DNA from: Dyadobacter sp. CY347
Lineage (GTDB): Bacteria > Bacteroidota > Bacteroidia > Cytophagales > Spirosomataceae
Assembly: GCF_021502655.1 (NCBI RefSeq)
Contig: NZ_JAKFFT010000014.1
Span: 1 to 64,000, forward strand
Length of the DNA stretch: 64,000 nt
Direction: 5' to 3'
This document shows positions 15,181 to 24,554 of the stretch, one piece after another. The translations under genes and the position numbers were made by a program. Numbering within the stretch: the first letter of the stretch is position 1; each line of letters opens with the position of its first letter. Under the pieces are notes generated by a model. That model worked only from the letters and a program-made list of their open reading frames with translations, was not told the DNA's origin and ran no database searches.

Positions 15181-16623
15181 TTATTCCCAACCGCCCCCCA
15201 GCGAGCGATACAATTCAATCAATGCTAAATACTGATTCTTTTGAACGTCGGTCAAGGACAACTCAGCTTCCAGAACGGTTCTTTGCGCGGTGATCACTTC
15301 CAGATAGGAAGCATAACCTGTCAGGAAAAGATCTTTTGATGTGACCACCGCCTGTTGCAGGACGTCAACTTCCTGGGTTTTGAAATCATTGATTTTCCTG
15401 TTGTTTTCCAGTTTCTTCAAGCTTGTGCTCACTTCCTGAAAACCTGTCAGAACGGCTTTATTATAGGTAAATAGCGCTTCCAGGCTTGTTGCTTCGGCGC
15501 GTTTCTGGCCTGCTTTCAAAGCTTTCCGGTTGATAAGCGGCCCGGCCAATCCACCGATTGCGTTATAGGCGAGTGAAGCGGGATTGAAGAGTAAATTGCT
15601 TTTGAATGAATTAAAACCAAGAAATGCAGTAATGTTAAGCGATGGCAAAAACGCCAGTTGCGCAGCCTGCTGCTCGGAGTAATTGGCAAGCAGATCAAAT
15701 TGCGCTTGCTGGATATCCGGTCTTCTTCGCAGCATATTGGCAGGAACGCCGGCTAATGCGGTTGGCGGCAATGTTTGTTCTAAAATGTTGTTGCGAACAA
15801 TGGGTTGCGGGAAACGGCCGAGGAGCAGGTTGAGTTTGTTTTCGGCCTCGATGATCTCCTGCTGTTTTTCAACTTCAAGACTTTGTGTATTAAACAATTG
15901 TGCACTAAACTGTTGCACACCCAGTTCATTCGCGCGGCCGCCTTCTTTCTGGATCTTAATGGTTTCCACGGCAGACTGCTGTAAGGCAATGTTCTTTTGG
16001 ATTATAGCCATTTCGGTATCCAAAGCGATCAGCTCGTAATAGGCGCTTGCAATTTCAGCGATCAGGCCTGTGATGATAGCATGACGGGCTTTTTCTGTTG
16101 CCAAAAGGCGATTATAGGCGGCCTTTTTCTGGGTTCTCAATTTACCCCAAATATCAATTTCCCAGGCGCTTCGGAGTCCGACGAAATAATCCGGCAAAAA
16201 TGGGGCGGGAAGTCTTCTGTCGGCGTCGATGTTTTCCGAGAAATTCGTATCGTAGTTTCCGACGCCATCCATGGTGTAATCGCCAAATTTCCGGCCGCCG
16301 CCAGTCACTTCTGCCGAAACCGAAGGAAGCAGCGCACCCTGAACGGCGAGAATGTTCGATCGCACAATTTCAATTCTTTGAGCGGCTATTTTCAGATCAA
16401 GGTTGTTTTGTAGTGCCGTATCAATGAGCGCCGTTAAATGTGCGTCCTTGAAAAACGTTTTCCATTGGATGGAAGCAATTCCCGTTGAATCACTCTGGCC
16501 GGCAAAAGTTTGTGGCGTGCTGATGCGGGCCTTCTGCTCAATTGGCTGTGTTAGTTTACAGCCAGCAAGTCCTGCTAATGCATATATTAGCAGCATGTTA
16601 TATATTTTTTTATTTGTTTTCAT
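15181..16623 (-). CDS. RND efflux outer-membrane channel lipoprotein (NodT/OprM family)
   Basis: TolC-like exit duct of a tripartite efflux pump. I chose ATG 16623, giving MKTNKKIYNMLLIYALAGLAGC with a lipobox cysteine at residue 22; an upstream in-frame ATG would add 20 residues that spoil the signal peptide. Two tandem outer membrane efflux repeats cover about 60-480, with DLKIAAQRIEIVRSNI, SAWEIDIWGKLRTQKKAAYNRLLAT and the conserved GVPANMLRRRPDIQQAQFDL in between. The protein ends LYRSLGGGWE, the usual C-terminus of this family. It is the last gene of an adaptor-pump-channel operon. Confidence 0.93.
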   Translation of the reverse strand: MKTNKKIYNMLLIYALAGLAGCKLTQPIEQKARISTPQTFAGQSDSTGIASIQWKTFFKDAHLTALIDTALQNNLDLKIAAQRIEIVRSNILAVQGALLPSVSAEVTGGGRKFGDYTMDGVGNYDTNFSENIDADRRLPAPFLPDYFVGLRSAWEIDIWGKLRTQKKAAYNRLLATEKARHAIITGLIAEIASAYYELIALDTEMAIIQKNIALQQSAVETIKIQKEGGRANELGVQQFSAQLFNTQSLEVEKQQEIIEAENKLNLLLGRFPQPIVRNNILEQTLPPTALAGVPANMLRRRPDIQQAQFDLLANYSEQQAAQLAFLPSLNITAFLGFNSFKSNLLFNPASLAYNAIGGLAGPLINRKALKAGQKRAEATSLEALFTYNKAVLTGFQEVSTSLKKLENNRKINDFKTQEVDVLQQAVVTSKDLFLTGYASYLEVITAQRTVLEAELSLTDVQKNQYLALIELYRSLGGGWE

Positions 16624-16679
16624 TAAATGTAGGATCTGTGAGGGAAGCAGCCGGACAAAATATCCGGCTGCCGGAATGA

Positions 16680-19600
16680 TCATTCAAGAATGACTTCTTC
16701 ATGTTTCGTTACCGCTTTGCGTTTCTTTGGCCGAACCATGCTGGCGAACAGTACATATAATCCCGGGATGATGATCACCCCGAAAATGGTTCCAATCAGC
16801 ATCCCGCCAGCAGCAGCGGTTCCGATAGAGCGGTTTCCGATCGCACCTGCACCTGAGGCCATAACCAGTGGAATAAGTCCGGCTACAAATGCCAGCGAGG
16901 TCATCAGGATCGGACGAAGCCTTTCTGTAGCCCCTTCCAATGCTGCCTCAATGACCGAACGCCCTTCTTTTTGCCTGATAATGGCGTATTCTACGATTAG
17001 GATGGCATTTTTACCCAATAACCCTATGAGCATGACGAGCGAAACCTGCGCGTAAATGTTATTTTCCAAGCCCATTAATTTCAATGCAAGGAATGCACCG
17101 AAAATCCCGGTTGGAAGGGAAAGTATAACAGGCAACGGCAGCAGGAAACTCTCATACTGGGCCGCCAAAAGCAGATAAACGAATATCAGACAGACACCAA
17201 AAATGTAAATCGCCTGGTCACCCGACAAGATCTCCTCGCGCGTCATTCCGGACCATTCATAGGTGAAGCCACGCGGCAGGCTGGTCGCAGCAACCCGCTC
17301 AACCGCCTTAATGGCATCCCCGGAACTGTAACCCGGCGCAGCGTCACCATTGATCATGGCCGAAGTGTACATGTTATAGCGCGTCAGCAACTCGGGGCCG
17401 TACACTCTTTCGAGCCGGATGAAAGTGGAGAACGGGACCATTTCCCCGCGGTTATTTTTGACATATAGTTTTAAAATATCCTCAGGGTTTTTCCGGAAAC
17501 TCGGATCGGCCTGCACCATCACTTTATACATCTGTCCGAAACGGATGAAGTTGGAGGCGTATAAACTGCCTATCAAAGTCTGCAATGTGCTCATTGCTAC
17601 GTCTACGGAAACACCTTTTTTGGCAGCTATGTCCGCATCGACATGGATCATATACTGCGGGAAGCTTGCGTCAAAGCTGCTGAATGCGCTTGCTATCTCC
17701 GGCGAATCCATCAGGTCTTTTACGAATTTATCCGTGATCTCGGCGGTCTTTTGCAGGTCGTCGCTTCCTGTGCGGTCTTGCACGCGGAGCTCAAAACCAC
17801 TTGAATTACCAAATCCCGGGACAGTAGGAGGAGGGAAAAACTGGATTTCCGCATCGGTAATGTGCTTGGTTTTGGCCTCCATCTCGGAGATAATGTCCTG
17901 CACAGAAGCCGTCCGCTCGTCCCAGGGTTTCAGGTTGATCATGGCCATACCATAGGAAGATCCTGCGGATTCCGTGATCAAGCTGTATCCTGACAGCGAC
18001 GAAACAGATTCAACGGCTCCAAGTCCCTGAGCAACTTTTTGAATTTCGTCCAAAACCGCTTCCGTTCTTTCAACCGTAGCCGCAACGGGCGTAGTTACAT
18101 TTACATTGATAACACCCTGATCTTCTGTCGGAATGAAGCCCGTAGGAAGAACTGTGTTGATTCCATAAGTCGCCACGCAGAATGTGATTAAAAGCCCGAT
18201 TGTGATGACTCTCCGGTTGACGATCAGGCCCAGCAACTTTCTGTATTTTGCTGAAATGCCGTCGTAACCTTTGTTGAAACCGGCGAAAAATCTATCGAGA
18301 AGCGTGTTTTTCGAAGGTTGTCCGTGGGTGTTTTTTAGCATTAAAGCACAAAGTGCAGGGGTTAACGTTAATGCATTGATCCCTGAAATCACAATGGAAA
18401 TCGCGAGCGTGATCGAGAACTGGCGATAGAAAATCCCGACCGGACCAGACATAAATGCTACTGGAACGAAAACCGCCGACATTACAAGCGTAATTGCGAT
18501 AATAGCGCCGCTCATTTCTTTCATCGATTCAATGGTCGCTTCGCGGGCATCCAAATGTTTTTCGGCCATCTTCGCGTGGACGGCCTCGACGACGACTATG
18601 GCATTATCCACCACAATCCCGATGGCCAGAACCAGCGCAAACAATGTCAAAAGATTGATCGAAAAGCCGAATAACTGCATAAATGCAAATGTTCCGATCA
18701 ATGCGACGGGCACAGCAAGCGCAGGAATGAGCGTCGAGCGGAAATCTTGTAAAAACAGGTAAACAATGATGATTACCAGGATAAATGCTTCGATCAATGT
18801 GCGCACAACCTCGTGAATTGACGCGTCCAGGAAGCGGGAAACGTCGTACGAAACCATGTAATCCATGCCGGGAGGGAATGTGGTCGCTTTCAGTTCGGCC
18901 ACTTTCTTTTTCACATTGGCAATTACTTCCTGCGCATTGGAACCCGGACGCTGTTTCAGCATGATCGATGCCGAGGGCTTACCATTGGATTTGGAAGCCA
19001 TGTCATATTCCAGCGTACCAAACTCAATATCAGCCACATCCTTCAATTTCAGCATGGAGCCGTCGGGATTGGAGCGGAGCACAATGTTCTCGTATTGAGC
19101 CGGCTCAAACAACTTTCCGGTGTATTTCAGCACATATTGCAGCGCCTGCACTTCGCGTCCGGAGCTAACCCCGGTCTTCCCCGGCGCAGCCACAACATTC
19201 TGCTCGCGGATGGCTTTCACGACGTCGTCTGCGGAAATATTATAGCCATTCATCCGGTCGGGTTTTAGCCATACTCGCATGGAATAGTCGCGGCTGCCCA
19301 TGATCACGGCACGGCCTACGCCGTCAATCCGTTTCAGTTCTTTGAGCAGGTTAATGTCCGCAAAATTGTAAACAAAATCCTCACCGGCAGACGTGTCCGA
19401 ACTCATAATGTCCAGATACATGAGCATACTGTTGACTTCTTTTTCAGTAGTCACACCGGCTTTGATTACTTCTTCGGGAAGTTCGTCAATAACCGTTTGA
19501 ACGCGGTTTTGAACGTTTACAGCCGCCAAATCGGGGTCTATACCCACATTAAATGAAATGGTAATGGTCGTTACCCCGTCATTACCGGATACACTGGTCA

Positions 19601-19832
19601 TGTAAGTCATGCCGGGCACGCCATTAATGGCACGCTCGAGCGGGACGGCAACGGCGTCCACGCCAACCTCAGAATTGGCGCCGGTATAAGTGGCCGTTAC
19701 CACAACGGATGGCGGCACAATGTCCGGAAACTGTGAAACAGGCAAGTCTGCGAGCGCAAAAAGCCCGAGTAAGGTTATGAAGATTGAGATGACCAGTGAT
19801 AGCACCGGCCTCTCGATAAATTTTTGAAACAT
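16680..19832 (-). CDS. RND multidrug efflux pump, HAE1 (AcrB/MexB) family
   Basis: Inner-membrane proton-driven exporter of hydrophobic compounds. The 1050-residue length and duplicated architecture are typical: MFQKFIERPVLSLVISIF as first transmembrane helix, a first porter domain, helices 2-6 with FALVLAIGIVVDNAIVVVEAV (proton-relay Asp pair region, about residues 395-415), a second porter domain, and helices 8-12 with LMIGLLGKNAILIVEYA containing the relay Lys. The MFP adaptor gene precedes it (30-base gap) and the outer-membrane channel gene follows (56-base gap). Drug specificity cannot be predicted. Confidence 0.96.
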   Translation of the reverse strand: MFQKFIERPVLSLVISIFITLLGLFALADLPVSQFPDIVPPSVVVTATYTGANSEVGVDAVAVPLERAINGVPGMTYMTSVSGNDGVTTITISFNVGIDPDLAAVNVQNRVQTVIDELPEEVIKAGVTTEKEVNSMLMYLDIMSSDTSAGEDFVYNFADINLLKELKRIDGVGRAVIMGSRDYSMRVWLKPDRMNGYNISADDVVKAIREQNVVAAPGKTGVSSGREVQALQYVLKYTGKLFEPAQYENIVLRSNPDGSMLKLKDVADIEFGTLEYDMASKSNGKPSASIMLKQRPGSNAQEVIANVKKKVAELKATTFPPGMDYMVSYDVSRFLDASIHEVVRTLIEAFILVIIIVYLFLQDFRSTLIPALAVPVALIGTFAFMQLFGFSINLLTLFALVLAIGIVVDNAIVVVEAVHAKMAEKHLDAREATIESMKEMSGAIIAITLVMSAVFVPVAFMSGPVGIFYRQFSITLAISIVISGINALTLTPALCALMLKNTHGQPSKNTLLDRFFAGFNKGYDGISAKYRKLLGLIVNRRVITIGLLITFCVATYGINTVLPTGFIPTEDQGVINVNVTTPVAATVERTEAVLDEIQKVAQGLGAVESVSSLSGYSLITESAGSSYGMAMINLKPWDERTASVQDIISEMEAKTKHITDAEIQFFPPPTVPGFGNSSGFELRVQDRTGSDDLQKTAEITDKFVKDLMDSPEIASAFSSFDASFPQYMIHVDADIAAKKGVSVDVAMSTLQTLIGSLYASNFIRFGQMYKVMVQADPSFRKNPEDILKLYVKNNRGEMVPFSTFIRLERVYGPELLTRYNMYTSAMINGDAAPGYSSGDAIKAVERVAATSLPRGFTYEWSGMTREEILSGDQAIYIFGVCLIFVYLLLAAQYESFLLPLPVILSLPTGIFGAFLALKLMGLENNIYAQVSLVMLIGLLGKNAILIVEYAIIRQKEGRSVIEAALEGATERLRPILMTSLAFVAGLIPLVMASGAGAIGNRSIGTAAAGGMLIGTIFGVIIIPGLYVLFASMVRPKKRKAVTKHEEVILE

Positions 19833-19862
19833 GATGGAAAATTCAGGTGATACGAAAGGATC

Positions 19863-21011
19863 TTACCGTGCGGTCAGTTCTATTTTGGTGGCTTTTACAT
19901 TCAGACTGTCAGGCGGGATGTTTTTGGGCGTAATGGTTGCGCCGTCCTTCAATCCCTGAAGTCCTTCGTACACAATGGTTTCTCCTGATTTTAAACCTGA
20001 TTTTACAACATAATATCCTGCTAATCTGGACTTTGGTACAAAGCTGCGGGTTTTGATCTTATTATCTTTTTCCAGCACATATACAAAATTCTTATCCTGA
20101 ATTTCAAACGCAGCTTTTTGCGGAACCAGAATGGCATTTTCGACCGTGTTGGTCAGTCTGATTGTTCCGGTCGATCCGTGTTTCAGAAGTTTGTCGGGGT
20201 TTTGAAAACGCGCTCTGAATGCAATAGAACCGGTCCCTTCGTCAAAAGCGCCTTCCATTGTTTCCACTGTCCCTTTTTGTTTGAAGTAGGACCCGTCCGC
20301 GAGTTCAAGCTCAACAACTGTGGCACTTTGGGCCGTGCCGCGTGCCTTCACGTATTCTAAATATTCATTTTCGGAAACATTGAAATAGGCAAAAACACTT
20401 TTGGTGTCTGAGAGCGTTGTGAGCAATGTCCCTTCGTCGATCAGGCTTCCCATCTTATGCGGAATACGGTCGATAATGCCGTCAAATGGTGCTTTGATTT
20501 CTGTCTGGGCCAGGTGAATGGAGGCCTTCGATTTTTGCGACCGTGCTTCCTCGATCCGTGCATTTACAGCTGCCAATTTCGCTTCCGCAACCTCGACTTC
20601 CGTTTTGGAGATCACATTTTTTTCGACCAGCAATTTTACCCTTTTCAGTTCAAGCTCGGCTCCTTTTGCTTCGGCAATGGCACTATGCAAATTGGCTTTC
20701 GCCGATGCCAGTTGCGCCTCATATTCTTCATTATTTATCCTGAACAATGTTTGTCCTTTTCTTACTTCCTTACCTTCATCCACATAAACTTCTTCGAGGT
20801 AACCTTTAACACGGGCATATATTTCAACATTGCGGATTGCGTGAATGTCGCCTACATATTCCCGGTGAACTTCGGTTTTTTGAGGGACTAATTCCGTAAC
20901 GGGGATGGTAGGAATGGCGGTTTCTTTCTTCGATTCGCTTGCACCTTCGGTAGTGCATCCATAGGCAAGCAGACTTGGAACGGCCAGTAAAAGCCATTTG
21001 AAATTATTCAT
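19863..21011 (-). CDS. RND efflux periplasmic adaptor (membrane fusion protein)
   Basis: Adaptor that bridges the RND pump and the outer-membrane channel. The ATG at 21011 yields MNNFKWLLLAVPSLLAYGC, a lipoprotein signal; an in-frame start 18 codons upstream is less likely. The lipoyl half-domain VEIYARVKGYLEEVYVDEG lies near residues 63-80. An alpha-helical hairpin follows (about 95-165, rich in Ala/Glu/Lys), then the second lipoyl part, IKAPFDGIIDRIPHKMGSL, and beta-barrel and membrane-proximal domains to the C-terminus. It is the first gene of the operon. A palindrome 131 bases upstream (21142-21152) may regulate it. Confidence 0.94.
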   Translation of the reverse strand: MNNFKWLLLAVPSLLAYGCTTEGASESKKETAIPTIPVTELVPQKTEVHREYVGDIHAIRNVEIYARVKGYLEEVYVDEGKEVRKGQTLFRINNEEYEAQLASAKANLHSAIAEAKGAELELKRVKLLVEKNVISKTEVEVAEAKLAAVNARIEEARSQKSKASIHLAQTEIKAPFDGIIDRIPHKMGSLIDEGTLLTTLSDTKSVFAYFNVSENEYLEYVKARGTAQSATVVELELADGSYFKQKGTVETMEGAFDEGTGSIAFRARFQNPDKLLKHGSTGTIRLTNTVENAILVPQKAAFEIQDKNFVYVLEKDNKIKTRSFVPKSRLAGYYVVKSGLKSGETIVYEGLQGLKDGATITPKNIPPDSLNVKATKIELTAR

Positions 21012-21141
21012 AATAAGTTGATTATTAATGTAATACTGAGTTTTTCGGGGAATAGGAATAGTCAAGATGATGACAGATAGGCCAACAGAATGTATGTGCT
21101 GATCCGGGACAGATGAACGGCGCTTTTTAAAGCACAGTAAC

Positions 21142-21152
21142 CTGACCGTCAG
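21142..21152. promoter_or_regulatory. Palindrome CTGAC-C-GTCAG upstream of efflux operon
   Basis: A perfect 11-base inverted repeat lies between the efflux operon and the hypothetical gene at 21185, 131 bases upstream of the adaptor start. TetR-family regulators often bind TGAC/GTCA palindromes near efflux genes, but no TetR gene is in the window, so the assignment is tentative. Confidence 0.35.
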
Positions 21153-21184
21153 TTAGCATAACGTGGCACTAAAATCGAAGAAAC

Positions 21185-21601
21185 TCAGAATGGACAAAGC
21201 CGGTGCAGGAAGGCGTAGTAGCCGGGAAGCGCAATATTTTTGTCACTTACATTAACCGCGAGCAGTTTCTCACCAATTAATTTGGGCTTGCGCAGGAAGT
21301 AGTAATTTGAAAAAACAACGGTTTCGAAGGATACGAACCGATAAGTAGAATGGCGGTGCCGAAGCAGTTTGGATAAATTCTCACGCCATTTGCAGCCGTC
21401 CGCCTTGACAATGGTGCGGTTTGGATCAATTGTATCGTCCAAAATGACCACATCCTCCGATTCAACGCTTGTTTCAATTGAAAAAGGAGAGAACCCGGTT
21501 CCGTAATCAAGCTTGCATAACTTTCCCGGCTGCTTGGCGGACAGCGATAAAGCCAGGAAGTGAACAAGGCAGAAAAACAATACAAAAGTTCTTTTTGTCA
21601 T
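21185..21601 (-). CDS. Small secreted protein of unknown function
   Basis: I do not recognise this 138-residue protein. Residues 1-22 (MTKRTFVLFFCLVHFLALSLSA) are a clear signal peptide. The mature part is beta-rich, with short segments such as FSIETSVESEDVVILDDTID and YRFVSFETVVFSNYYFL, and has cysteines in KLCKLD, DGCKWR and the terminal HRLCPF that could form disulfides. It stands alone, upstream of the efflux operon on the same strand, 173 bases from the adaptor gene. The signal peptide and unbroken frame support a real gene; no function is offered. Confidence 0.6.
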   Translation of the reverse strand: MTKRTFVLFFCLVHFLALSLSAKQPGKLCKLDYGTGFSPFSIETSVESEDVVILDDTIDPNRTIVKADGCKWRENLSKLLRHRHSTYRFVSFETVVFSNYYFLRKPKLIGEKLLAVNVSDKNIALPGYYAFLHRLCPF

Positions 21602-21894
21602 GATGCTGATCTGATCAGTACATTAAAAAATCCATACTTTTATAATGAATTCAAGAATGATTGGAAATATTGGAAAGGAATTGTAATAAAAAAATGTGAT
21701 TGGCCAAATATAATAATTCAAATGTATACAACAAATTTTATAGATTGTTAATGACTGTTAACTGTCGGATAAATGCAAAATTTAATCTAAATTAAGGTGT
21801 TTTGAATGCCCATCTTTAAAATACAGCACAACAATAATGTGACTTATTTGGGAATCGACGTATATTTAAGTGTAACCATTTACGTTCGTGCCCC

Positions 21895-22452
21895 ATGCAG
21901 GTTAAAACAATAAAGACGGAAAACTTTGTGTTGACCAAAATGACCAAAGACGATGGGGACAAATATTTCAGGCTGAGTAATAATGAGCATGTGATGAAAT
22001 ATGTGACGGGCCACGCGCTGGACCGTCAGGAGTCAGATAAGATGCTGGCCACTTTTCTGGCTGAATTTGGGAACGATACTTTTTTGGGGAGATACTTGAT
22101 TGAGGGCCGTTATTCCGGCGAATTAACTGGTACGGCAAAACTCGACATGGATGGGAGCGATGTGGAAATTGGTTACCGGATCATGGAAGAGCATTGGGGA
22201 AAGGGCATTGCGACGGAGATTGCAACGGGACTGATCCGTTTTGCAAAAAGGGAACTGAACGCAAAACAGGTCATCGCCTATGTGAATGTGAATAACGCGG
22301 CATCGATCCGGGTGCTGGAAAAGGCCGGAATGGTGAACATGGAGCGGATCGAAGATCCTGATGAAGTCAAATTTAAATTTATTTACGCACCTCAAAATCC
22401 TACGCCCATCAAAAAAGTGTTTCACAGAATTCTTGGCCTAATCGGAAAATGA
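21895..22452 (+). CDS. GNAT-family N-acetyltransferase (RimJ/RimL-like)
   Basis: Acetyl-CoA-dependent transferase of the ribosomal-protein/small-molecule acetyltransferase type. The fold landmarks are TENFVLTKMTKDDGDKYFRL at the N-terminus, VEIGYRIMEEHWGKGIATEI (residues about 82-102, including the acetyl-CoA loop with G-x-G-x-A) and ELNAKQVIAYVNVNNAASIR with VLEKAGM near 120-145. The 185-residue length fits Acetyltransf_3. The gene is single and convergent with the HmuY genes. The acceptor substrate is unknown. Confidence 0.88.
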   Translation: MQVKTIKTENFVLTKMTKDDGDKYFRLSNNEHVMKYVTGHALDRQESDKMLATFLAEFGNDTFLGRYLIEGRYSGELTGTAKLDMDGSDVEIGYRIMEEHWGKGIATEIATGLIRFAKRELNAKQVIAYVNVNNAASIRVLEKAGMVNMERIEDPDEVKFKFIYAPQNPTPIKKVFHRILGLIGK

Positions 22453-22486
22453 CATGCAAACATTGACATACGCTGCGAAACAAAAT

Positions 22487-22517
22487 AGGCCTGGAAATTT
22501 TCAAACTTTCCAGGCCT
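22487..22517. terminator. Hairpin between convergent genes
   Basis: AGGCCTGGAAA and TTTCCAGGCCT form a perfect 11-base stem with a 9-base loop between the acetyltransferase and the HmuY gene that run towards each other. Flanking T-rich runs are weak, so it is probably a bidirectional terminator. Confidence 0.65.
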
Positions 22518-22535
22518 GACACATTGATCAACTAA

Positions 22536-23099
22536 TTAAAACTTGCCGTTTTCGTCTGCTAACAAATAGCGGAATGTAATGTAGCTGGATTCTTCCGTGG
22601 GCACTTCTTCCGGCGCGCCTTTATAATAACTGATGATCTGAACTTTGGCATATTTGCCATCTGAGGTTTTCACCAGAAGCGTCCTTTCAGGAATGGTCCT
22701 GATCGCATGTACGCTCATATCATACTTATACCACGAGTTTCCGCTACCGCCCGGAATCGCAAATGTGTCGTCGTGATCCGACTTGTATCCGTCTTTCGGT
22801 GCTTCCGCAATTGCTTCGAATGGTTGTTCCACCACCAATGCGCCTGCTTGGCCCGGGCCGCTGCTGCCGCTGTTTACTGCAATGGTCGTTTTACTGAATG
22901 CAATGTCCCAGTTGGCAGTTTGGGCGTCGCCCGCGGGAACGGCTTTCCCGGTTGCCAGACTGAAATACGCATACGGCTTCGCATTTGCGTCCAGATCTTT
23001 GATGACAATTATTTCAGATTTCATTTTATCAGGTTCCTTTTGTTCTTTTTGTGTTGCAAAAATTGAGTAGGACAAGATAAGCGTTGTTAGTAACATCAT
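22536..23099 (-). CDS. HmuY-like protein (single unit)
   Basis: HmuY proteins are surface or secreted heme-binding beta-proteins that hand heme to a TonB receptor. This 187-residue protein has a hydrophobic N-terminus (MMLLTTLILSYSIFA) without a lipobox and lacks a strongly basic n-region. The mature part follows the family pattern: AYFSLATGKAVPAG, then NWDIAFSKTTIAVNSGSSG, then a central loop, WYKYDMSVHAIRTIPERTLLVK, and KYAKVQIISYYKG with ITFRYLL at the end. It is the last gene of a receptor-HmuY-HmuY operon. Heme ligands cannot be assigned by eye. Confidence 0.75.
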   Translation of the reverse strand: MMLLTTLILSYSIFATQKEQKEPDKMKSEIIVIKDLDANAKPYAYFSLATGKAVPAGDAQTANWDIAFSKTTIAVNSGSSGPGQAGALVVEQPFEAIAEAPKDGYKSDHDDTFAIPGGSGNSWYKYDMSVHAIRTIPERTLLVKTSDGKYAKVQIISYYKGAPEEVPTEESSYITFRYLLADENGKF

Positions 23100-23134
23100 T
23101 TTCTAAATCTTGGATTTGATAACAAAATATTTGA

Positions 23135-24529
23135 TCACGCCCCTTTTTTAACCAGCTTATATTCCAGCTTAGGCTTGCCGCGCACACCGCCATCTTCTGC
23201 ATGAAAGCTTACAAACCTTAGCTTATAAATATTCCCTCCGCTGTCCTTGATCAGGTAAAAACGATCCGTTTTAACGCCAATCGGTCCACCGGAAGTAACC
23301 CGCCATTTGGAACCAATCGCGTCTGCGTCCATGCTGAATTTGCCAGCGGCAATGTTGCTTTCGGTGAATGCGTCATAAGTGACGGTGCTCGTAAGGACTT
23401 CCGCGGCTTCTACTTTTGCTTGTTTGTTGATAAATACCAGGTCTGAGAATCCGTAAGGGATCAGGCCGGTGCCAAAGTTGGTGTAATACATGCTATAACC
23501 CCAGTTCAAATCCCAGCGTGCTTTCAATGGCTCCACATCAACCGTTGCGCCTTTTTCAAGTGATACAAAGTTGAAATTGTAAGCTGCGTCTTTGGTTATA
23601 TCAATGGTTTTAGAAGTCGTTTCGTTAAGCTTGGCATATTGTAATGCATAACCTGTCCCTTTTCTCAAAACTCTAATCTTGTAAATCTGGTCGGCAGGAA
23701 CAACATTGGCGCTTCCACCTTTTCTGTTCAGGATATACACTTTGTTATCAGCATCTGTTGCGGAAATTTCCTTAATCGCCGTCTTGGTCAGATCGCCTTT
23801 TGCGTCGTCAACGAGGCTTAGTTTGCCCATTCCCTGGCCCACTGCCAGTGAATCGAGCACAATGTCCTTTGCCGTGACTGCATTAATGTCCGTTTTATTA
23901 ATCGCGATAATGGACGCGCCATTTGTAGCATTGATCACCACGCGGAAATCGGCATCATTATAAAAGCCCAGATCCCAGCTGTCGCGCAAAACCGGCGTTT
24001 GAATGTTGCTGCTCAGGTCCAGGAACACCGAGTTAGCAGCGCTGCTTCCGGGTTCTTTGTCTGCAATTCCGTTCAATTGAATGTTTGTTCCTTCCGAAAC
24101 AATTGCTTTGAAGCTCAGTTTAAGATCCTTATTGGTCCCGATAACGGCCGGCGAGCCAACGGAAGCAATTTTGAATGCTACACTTTCGTCACCATTCAGC
24201 AGTACGCCTGCCTTCCTGGCCACTTTGATAGAAGCCGATGACTGTCCGGCCGGAACGGTCAGGGCGATGGTGTTATTTTCTGCGGCGGGTGTGGTGGTGA
24301 ATTCCGTGCCGTATGTAAGCAATGCAGGCGTAAGTGAAACGCTGATGGGCGTGGCGGCATCCACTGCTCTGGACAAAACGATCTTTATTTCGGCTTCTTC
24401 ACCTTCAAAACCCTGGGCGGCGCTTTCAAAACTGGCTGTGTTATCGGGAAGTGGCGGTTCATCATCATTGCAGGCGTTGAAGCTGGCAAGAAAGGCAATT
24501 AGCAAAAAGGATTTGGCTATCTTCTTCAT
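23135..24529 (-). CDS. Lipoprotein with Calx-beta-like domain and two HmuY-like units
   Basis: A 464-residue lipoprotein: the signal MKKIAKSFLLIAFLASFNAC gives Cys20, followed by NDDEPP. Residues about 30-145 look like a Calx-beta/bacterial beta-sandwich domain (AEIKIVLSRAVDAATPISV, TVPAGQSSASIKVARKAG, DESVAFKI). The rest contains two HmuY-like units: VFLDLSSN…SWDLGFYND…VYILNRKG…IYKIRVLRKG (about 165-300) and YNFNFVSLEKG…RWDLNWGY…FYLIKDSGGNIYKLRFVSF (about 305-464). The gene sits between a TonB receptor (25-base gap) and a single-unit HmuY gene. I infer surface heme or iron-compound capture. Confidence 0.8.
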   Translation of the reverse strand: MKKIAKSFLLIAFLASFNACNDDEPPLPDNTASFESAAQGFEGEEAEIKIVLSRAVDAATPISVSLTPALLTYGTEFTTTPAAENNTIALTVPAGQSSASIKVARKAGVLLNGDESVAFKIASVGSPAVIGTNKDLKLSFKAIVSEGTNIQLNGIADKEPGSSAANSVFLDLSSNIQTPVLRDSWDLGFYNDADFRVVINATNGASIIAINKTDINAVTAKDIVLDSLAVGQGMGKLSLVDDAKGDLTKTAIKEISATDADNKVYILNRKGGSANVVPADQIYKIRVLRKGTGYALQYAKLNETTSKTIDITKDAAYNFNFVSLEKGATVDVEPLKARWDLNWGYSMYYTNFGTGLIPYGFSDLVFINKQAKVEAAEVLTSTVTYDAFTESNIAAGKFSMDADAIGSKWRVTSGGPIGVKTDRFYLIKDSGGNIYKLRFVSFHAEDGGVRGKPKLEYKLVKKGA

Positions 24530-24554
24530 AATTAAATTGTTATTAGGGTAAAAT

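Noticed and set aside
15997-16427. Two plus-strand frames of 138 and 109 codons
   Set aside because: Both antisense to the outer-membrane efflux channel, which is conserved in full there.
21602-21894. 293-base AT-rich gap with a short plus-strand frame overlapping the secreted-protein gene
   Set aside because: I saw no promoter box, RNA gene or coding signal there; the frame begins inside the opposite gene and has no motif.
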